Source: Deinococcus indicus
GTDB taxonomy: Bacteria > Deinococcota > Deinococci > Deinococcales > Deinococcaceae
Direction of reading: 5' to 3'
Assembly: GCF_002198095.1 (NCBI RefSeq)
Contig: NZ_NHMK01000033.1
Coordinates: 1 to 64,000, forward strand
DNA length: 64,000 bases
Below the pieces are notes generated by a model that made no database searches, had not been told where the DNA came from, and saw only the letters and a program-made list of their open reading frames with translations. The position numbers and the translations under genes were made by a program. The stretch's first letter is position 1, and every line of letters begins with the position of its first letter. Below are positions 60,599-64,000 of the stretch, one piece after another.

Positions 60599-60741
60599 CC
60601 GGTCAGTCTACCCTGCCCGGCGCGACCGACGGGGGCCGCGCGCACGGTCCGGGGCGGCCCCGTTCAGGCGGGCTTCATGGTGGAGGCACTCTGCAACTTT
60701 TGTCCGGTTCGGGTGCGGCCCCCGCACGCCATCCTGGGAGC

Positions 60742-60774
60742 ATGAAGCCGGGTCGGAATGGAGGGCGGGCGTGA
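60742..60774 (+). CDS. Possible 10-codon ORF coupled to the M23 peptidase gene
   Basis: ATG at 60742, with GGGAG upstream, encodes [10 protein letters not shown] and stops at TGA 60772-60774, which overlaps the GTG start of the next gene (GTGA). It could be a leader that brings ribosomes to the weak GTG start, or chance. Confidence 0.3.
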   Translation: MKPGRNGGRA

Positions 60775-61286
60775 GGCGGGTGCTGGGCTGGCTGGTCACG
60801 CTGGCGGTGCTGGGAGGCGCGGCGTTCCTGCTGTGGCCGCAGATCGAGGGCGCCCGGCGGTACGCGGCCCTGCTGGCCGAACCGGCCCCGGCGGCCGCCT
60901 CGCTGCCCAACCCGCTGCCGGGGCAGCGCTTCGTGGACACCTGGGGCGGCGCGCGCAGCCAGGGCCGCCGGCACGAGGGCGTGGACATCTTCGCGCCGCG
61001 CGGCACGCCCATCCGCGCCACGACACGCGGCGTGGTCGTGAACGTCGGCCCGAACAACCTGGGGGGCCGCACCGTCATGGTCCTCGGGCCGGGCGGGCAA
61101 CGGCACTACTACGCGCACCTGGAACGCTACCCGGACCTGAACCGCGGCGACTGGGTCGAGCAGGGCGACGTGGTGGGCTACGTGGGCGACAGCGGAAACG
61201 CGAAGGGCACGCCCCCGCACCTGCACTACGGCATCTACACGACGGGCGGCGCGATCAACCCCTACCCACTGCTGATGAACGAGTAA
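60771..61286 (+). CDS. M23-family metallopeptidase (LytM-like)
   Basis: 171 residues from the GTG at 60771. A membrane segment (about 6-22) anchors a LytM domain with His68 and Asp72 (RHEGVDIF), His116 (HYYAHL) and the His150-x-His152 pair (HLHYG). It cleaves peptide bridges of peptidoglycan. All metal ligands are present, so it should be active. It is convergent with the GNAT gene, with six bases between stops. Confidence 0.92.
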   Translation: MRRVLGWLVTLAVLGGAAFLLWPQIEGARRYAALLAEPAPAAASLPNPLPGQRFVDTWGGARSQGRRHEGVDIFAPRGTPIRATTRGVVVNVGPNNLGGRTVMVLGPGGQRHYYAHLERYPDLNRGDWVEQGDVVGYVGDSGNAKGTPPHLHYGIYTTGGAINPYPLLMNE

Positions 61287-61292
61287 CGCCGG

Positions 61293-61844
61293 TCAGCTGG
61301 CCCCCAGCAGCCGCGCCCTTACCTGCGGCCATTCCTCCGCGATGATGGAGTACATGATGGTGTCGCGCTGCGTGCCGTCGGGGCGCGGCATGTGCTGGCG
61401 CAGGATGCCCTCGCGGGTGGCGCCTAGGCATTCGATGGCCTGCTGGCTGCGGGTGTTCAGGATGTCCGTCTTGATCTCCACGCGCAGGATGCCCATCTCG
61501 CCGAAGGCGTGGTCCAGCAGCAGGCGTTTGAAGGTACGGTTGGCGGGCGTGCGCATGAACGCCGGGGTTAGCCAGGTACTCCCGATCTCCAGGCGGTGAT
61601 GTTTGGGGCGCATCTCCAGGAAGCGGGTCGCGCCGGCCAGTTCGCCGCCGACCAGTTTCACGAACGGCAGCTGATCCGGGGCGTCCAGCGCGCCGGTGTA
61701 ATAGCGCTCGTGGGTGGGGAGGGTGCCCATGCGGGCGTACTCGGCCGCGTGCGCCCGCGCCAGGGCCAGCAGCGGGGTGATGTCCGCGTCGGTCAGGGGG
61801 CGCAGGGTGTACGGGCCTTCACTCAGAGTCAGGTCGTGGCGCAT
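61293..61844 (-). CDS. GNAT acetyltransferase (RimJ/RimL-like)
   Basis: 183 residues. The pattern YTLRPLTDADITPLLAL at the start, the LEIGSTWLTPAFMRTPANR acetyl-CoA region, and LRVEIKTDILNTRSQQAIECLGATREG at the end are typical of RimJ/RimL-like acetyltransferases. The target may be a ribosomal protein or a small amine. The gene is separate from the next one upstream by 21 bases. Confidence 0.9.
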   Translation of the reverse strand: MRHDLTLSEGPYTLRPLTDADITPLLALARAHAAEYARMGTLPTHERYYTGALDAPDQLPFVKLVGGELAGATRFLEMRPKHHRLEIGSTWLTPAFMRTPANRTFKRLLLDHAFGEMGILRVEIKTDILNTRSQQAIECLGATREGILRQHMPRPDGTQRDTIMYSIIAEEWPQVRARLLGAS

Positions 61845-61865
61845 GGGGTCACTGTACGGGGCGGG

Positions 61866-62474
61866 TCAGGGCAGGTGCGGGGTGAGGTTCACGCCGGTCA
61901 GCAGGGCCGTGTGGCTGCCCCGATTCAGGCGCAGCGTGGCGAAGGCCGTATCCCCGAACGCGAACCAGCCGCGCGAGGCGCCCAGCAGTTCGCGCAGCAG
62001 GCTGTTCCCGAAGCCGCCGTGCGTGACGAGCAGCACCCGCTGGCCGCCGCCATTCCACACGAGTTCCAGGGCGTGCAGCGCGCGGGCGCGGATCGCCGCC
62101 TGACTCTCGCCGCCGTCCGGGGTGAACGGGTCGAGGTCGTGCCGGAATGCGGGAATCGGGTAGCGTTCCAGCGCCGCCTCGCGGCCCATGCCGGCCAGCG
62201 GGCCGTTGTCCCACTCGCGCAGCAGGTCCGTGGGGGTCAGGGGCACACCTAGGGCGTCCGTGACGATGCGGGCCGTCCCGTGCGCCCGTTGCAGGGTGGA
62301 ACAGTACGCCCGGTCGAAGCCCGGCGGGTGCGCCGTCCAGTACGCGGCCAGTGCCGCCGCCTGCGCCTCACCTTCCGGGTTCAGGGGGCTGTCGTAGCGG
62401 CCCTCGTGAACGTTCTCGTCGTCGGCGCGGCTGCGGCCGTGGCGCAGGACGGTCAGGTGCAGTTCGCCGGTCAC
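61866..62474 (-). CDS. Histidine phosphatase (phosphoglycerate mutase-like)
   Basis: 202 residues. RHG motif at the start (TVLRHGRS, His11 as acceptor), [27 protein letters not shown], and the second His in [12 protein letters not shown]. This is the broad family of CobC, GpmB and related phosphatases. There are no cobalamin genes near, so the substrate is unknown. Its start overlaps the stop of the Nudix-methyltransferase gene by four bases. Confidence 0.9.
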   Translation of the reverse strand: MTGELHLTVLRHGRSRADDENVHEGRYDSPLNPEGEAQAAALAAYWTAHPPGFDRAYCSTLQRAHGTARIVTDALGVPLTPTDLLREWDNGPLAGMGREAALERYPIPAFRHDLDPFTPDGGESQAAIRARALHALELVWNGGGQRVLLVTHGGFGNSLLRELLGASRGWFAFGDTAFATLRLNRGSHTALLTGVNLTPHLP

Positions 62475-63430
62475 GCGGTCCTCACGGCCAGCAGCACGCG
62501 TTCGCGGCGGCGGACTTCCAGTTCGGTGCAGGTCAGCTGCGGGTGGGTGAACAGCGCGTCCCTGAGCGGGTCGCCCGCGTGCCGGTCGGGCGACATGAAG
62601 GCGGGCGGGCTGAAGTTGTCCATGATCAGCGTCCCGCCGGGCCGCAGGGCCCGCACCAGCCGGTCCAACGAGTCCGGGGTCTTCGCGGGCGCGCAGTCTG
62701 CGAAGATCAGGTCGAACGGCCCGTCACGCAGCACGTCACCCCAGTCGCCGCGCTGCACGCGGGCGCGCGGGTCCGACTGCAACACCGCCCAGGCTGCCTC
62801 GGCCCGCGCCGGATCGGCCTCCACGGTCAGGAGGCGTCCGGCACGGTCCAGGCCCGAGAGCAGCCACGCCGCGCCCACGCCGGTTCCCGTCCCGAGTTCC
62901 AGCACCCGCCCGCCGGGGCGCGTGGCCGCCAGGGTCCGCAGCAGGCGGCCCGTTTCGGGCGAACAACCCCCCGTGAAATCGGGACCGGCAGCTGCCTGCG
63001 CGGCCTGCACCAGCGGCGGAACCTCCAGGTGTAATGGCGTCTGCCCACGCGCCGCGAGCACCTGCCGCAGCTGGTGATCCTGCGCCCACGGCAGCGAGCG
63101 GGGGTTCACCCAGGTCACGGGGCGGCCCTCCGGGCTGGGCTCCAGGCGGGTCAGGTGCAGGGGCACGCAGACGCTCTCGACCCCACTGACGCCCACGATC
63201 GGGAACGAGGCGCCCGCGACCTCGGCGTGCGCGCCCGCCTCCTCCCATGCCTCGCGGGCCGCGGCCACCTCGGGCGTCTCGCCGGGGTGGATGCCGCCGC
63301 CCGGCAGCGTCCAGCCGCCCCACTCCAACCCGGTCATGAGGACAAAGCCGTCCTCCCGCTCGATCCACGCGCAGGCGCGGCCCACCCGGTCCAGGCCCGG
63401 CGACAGGTCCACGAAGGCGGGGCGGGTCAT
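62471..63430 (-). CDS. Nudix hydrolase fused to an O-methyltransferase-like domain
   Basis: 319 residues from the ATG at 63430. Residues 15-130 form a Nudix domain with the full Nudix box (GGIHPGE, seven residues, REAWEEAG, about 45-66). After a short linker ([13 protein letters not shown]) residues 140-319 form a class I methyltransferase like small O-methyltransferases ([14 protein letters not shown] about 176-189, [23 protein letters not shown]). One reading frame joins both, without internal stop. A role in repair or clean-up of modified nucleotides is possible. It overlaps the genes on both sides by four bases. Confidence 0.88.
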   Translation of the reverse strand: MTRPAFVDLSPGLDRVGRACAWIEREDGFVLMTGLEWGGWTLPGGGIHPGETPEVAAAREAWEEAGAHAEVAGASFPIVGVSGVESVCVPLHLTRLEPSPEGRPVTWVNPRSLPWAQDHQLRQVLAARGQTPLHLEVPPLVQAAQAAAGPDFTGGCSPETGRLLRTLAATRPGGRVLELGTGTGVGAAWLLSGLDRAGRLLTVEADPARAEAAWAVLQSDPRARVQRGDWGDVLRDGPFDLIFADCAPAKTPDSLDRLVRALRPGGTLIMDNFSPPAFMSPDRHAGDPLRDALFTHPQLTCTELEVRRRERVLLAVRTA

Positions 63431-64000
63431 GCCAGTACCGCCAGCGCCTCGGCCAGCGGGGCGCGGCGGTCGCGCAGGGCCGCCAGGGTGCCGGATGCGT
63501 GCAGGGCGGCCGCCGCGTGAACGTCGTCCGGGTATGACGCGAAGCTGCGCAGCATGGGGCTGTCCGGGTCCTGTCCGTTCTCCAGGTGGGCGACCAGCAC
63601 CAGCCGCAGCGCCGCCCTCTGCACGGGCTCCGGGGCTCTGGATACCCTCACGCCCTTGCGGGACACGTACGGATCGTGCGTCAGGAGGTTCGACTCGGCA
63701 ATCCAGGCGTCCGGCGCGGCGTACGATACGTGCCGCATGCCGCCCATCGCCGCGATGGCGGCGCACTGCGGGCACGGTTGCAGGGTCGTGAGCAGCGTCC
63801 ACGAGTAGCACTCGGGGCGGGGCGTGGTGGTCAGGTTCAGCAGGGCGTTCACTTCCGCATGCGCCAGGTCGTGCCCGCTGATCACGCCCTGCTCGACGGC
63901 GCGGCGTTCACTCAGGCGGTTGCGACCCCTGGCGATCACCTGTCCACGCTCGTCCACGACGCAGGCCCCGACGGGATACGAACCGTGCAGGTACGCGTCC
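63427..64000 (-). CDS. Cytidine/deoxycytidylate deaminase family, cut by window edge
   Basis: 191 visible codons; the start lies beyond 64000. Zinc motifs HAEVN (with catalytic Glu) and PCPQCAAI are complete. The segment YPVGACVVDERGQVIARGRNR before them shows that the real start is further right. A C-terminal extension of about 90 residues contains no known domain. It could be a tRNA adenosine, guanine or pyrimidine-type deaminase. Its end overlaps the Nudix fusion start by four bases, so the last four genes form one operon. Confidence 0.88.
   Translation of the reverse strand, partial: DAYLHGSYPVGACVVDERGQVIARGRNRLSERRAVEQGVISGHDLAHAEVNALLNLTTTPRPECYSWTLLTTLQPCPQCAAIAAMGGMRHVSYAAPDAWIAESNLLTHDPYVSRKGVRVSRAPEPVQRAALRLVLVAHLENGQDPDSPMLRSFASYPDDVHAAAALHASGTLAALRDRRAPLAEALAVLA

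Overview
The window is GC-rich chromosomal DNA, and its proteins read as Deinococcus. The support is family-level recognition, not a database search: a DnaJ without zinc finger and a 7Fe ferredoxin nearly identical to the Thermus type as I remember it, a Thermus-like 2-aminoadipate aminotransferase (LysN), futalosine-pathway menaquinone genes, Obg with an OCT domain, and a family of short palindromic repeats placed just after stop codons. The species cannot be named from sequence alone.

Layout. 1-5.8 kb: a transposase fragment at the left edge, then dnaE and two membrane proteins on the minus strand. 5.9-10.7 kb: a PAS protein, then the chaperone block dnaK-grpE-VF530 family gene-dnaJ behind a sigma70-type promoter and an HspR-like operator. 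10.7-18.3 kb: SDR oxidoreductase, CBS protein, a large secreted subtilase, a secreted hypothetical protein, fba and divergent lysN. 18.5-26.9 kb: Nramp-like transporter, murI-rph, DoxX-like protein, corA with an odd leader, ferredoxin, a nucleotidyltransferase, a two-component pair and a YkvA-like protein. 27-30 kb: rplU-rpmA behind a structured leader, obgE, and a DUF3105 lipoprotein. 30-37 kb: beta-CASP nuclease, a GGDEF protein, usp-ldh, and an LptC/LptA-like operon.

37-48.8 kb: tatD; a PadR regulator followed by four translationally coupled membrane proteins sharing an N-terminal prefix-type domain; a nitroreductase; two tandem secreted alpha/beta hydrolases; an Ig+PPC lipoprotein next to a lipoprotein subtilase; cmk; and a cyclophilin lipoprotein. 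48.8-64 kb: methyltransferase, trmB and an FAD protein in one operon; an RluA-like protein whose catalytic Asp position is Gly; DUF3006 plus a membrane-anchored ComEC-like MBL protein with a histone-like tail; a GAF-GGDEF protein; mqnE, DUF4440 and mqnA; a paired M16 peptidase operon; an M23 peptidase; GNAT; a histidine phosphatase; a Nudix-methyltransferase fusion; and an edge-truncated deaminase.

Most interesting points: (1) the PadR-controlled four-gene membrane cassette, with a 36-bp concentric palindrome and a recent exchange of one N-terminal domain between two genes; (2) the corA leader, which holds a 42-codon proline-rich ORF and a C8 tract whose length decides which start is in frame with corA; (3) the mobile hairpin repeat family fused to gene ends; (4) several unusual protein architectures (Nudix-MTase, basic-tail MBL, RluA with HRLG). 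No tRNA, rRNA or CRISPR array was seen.
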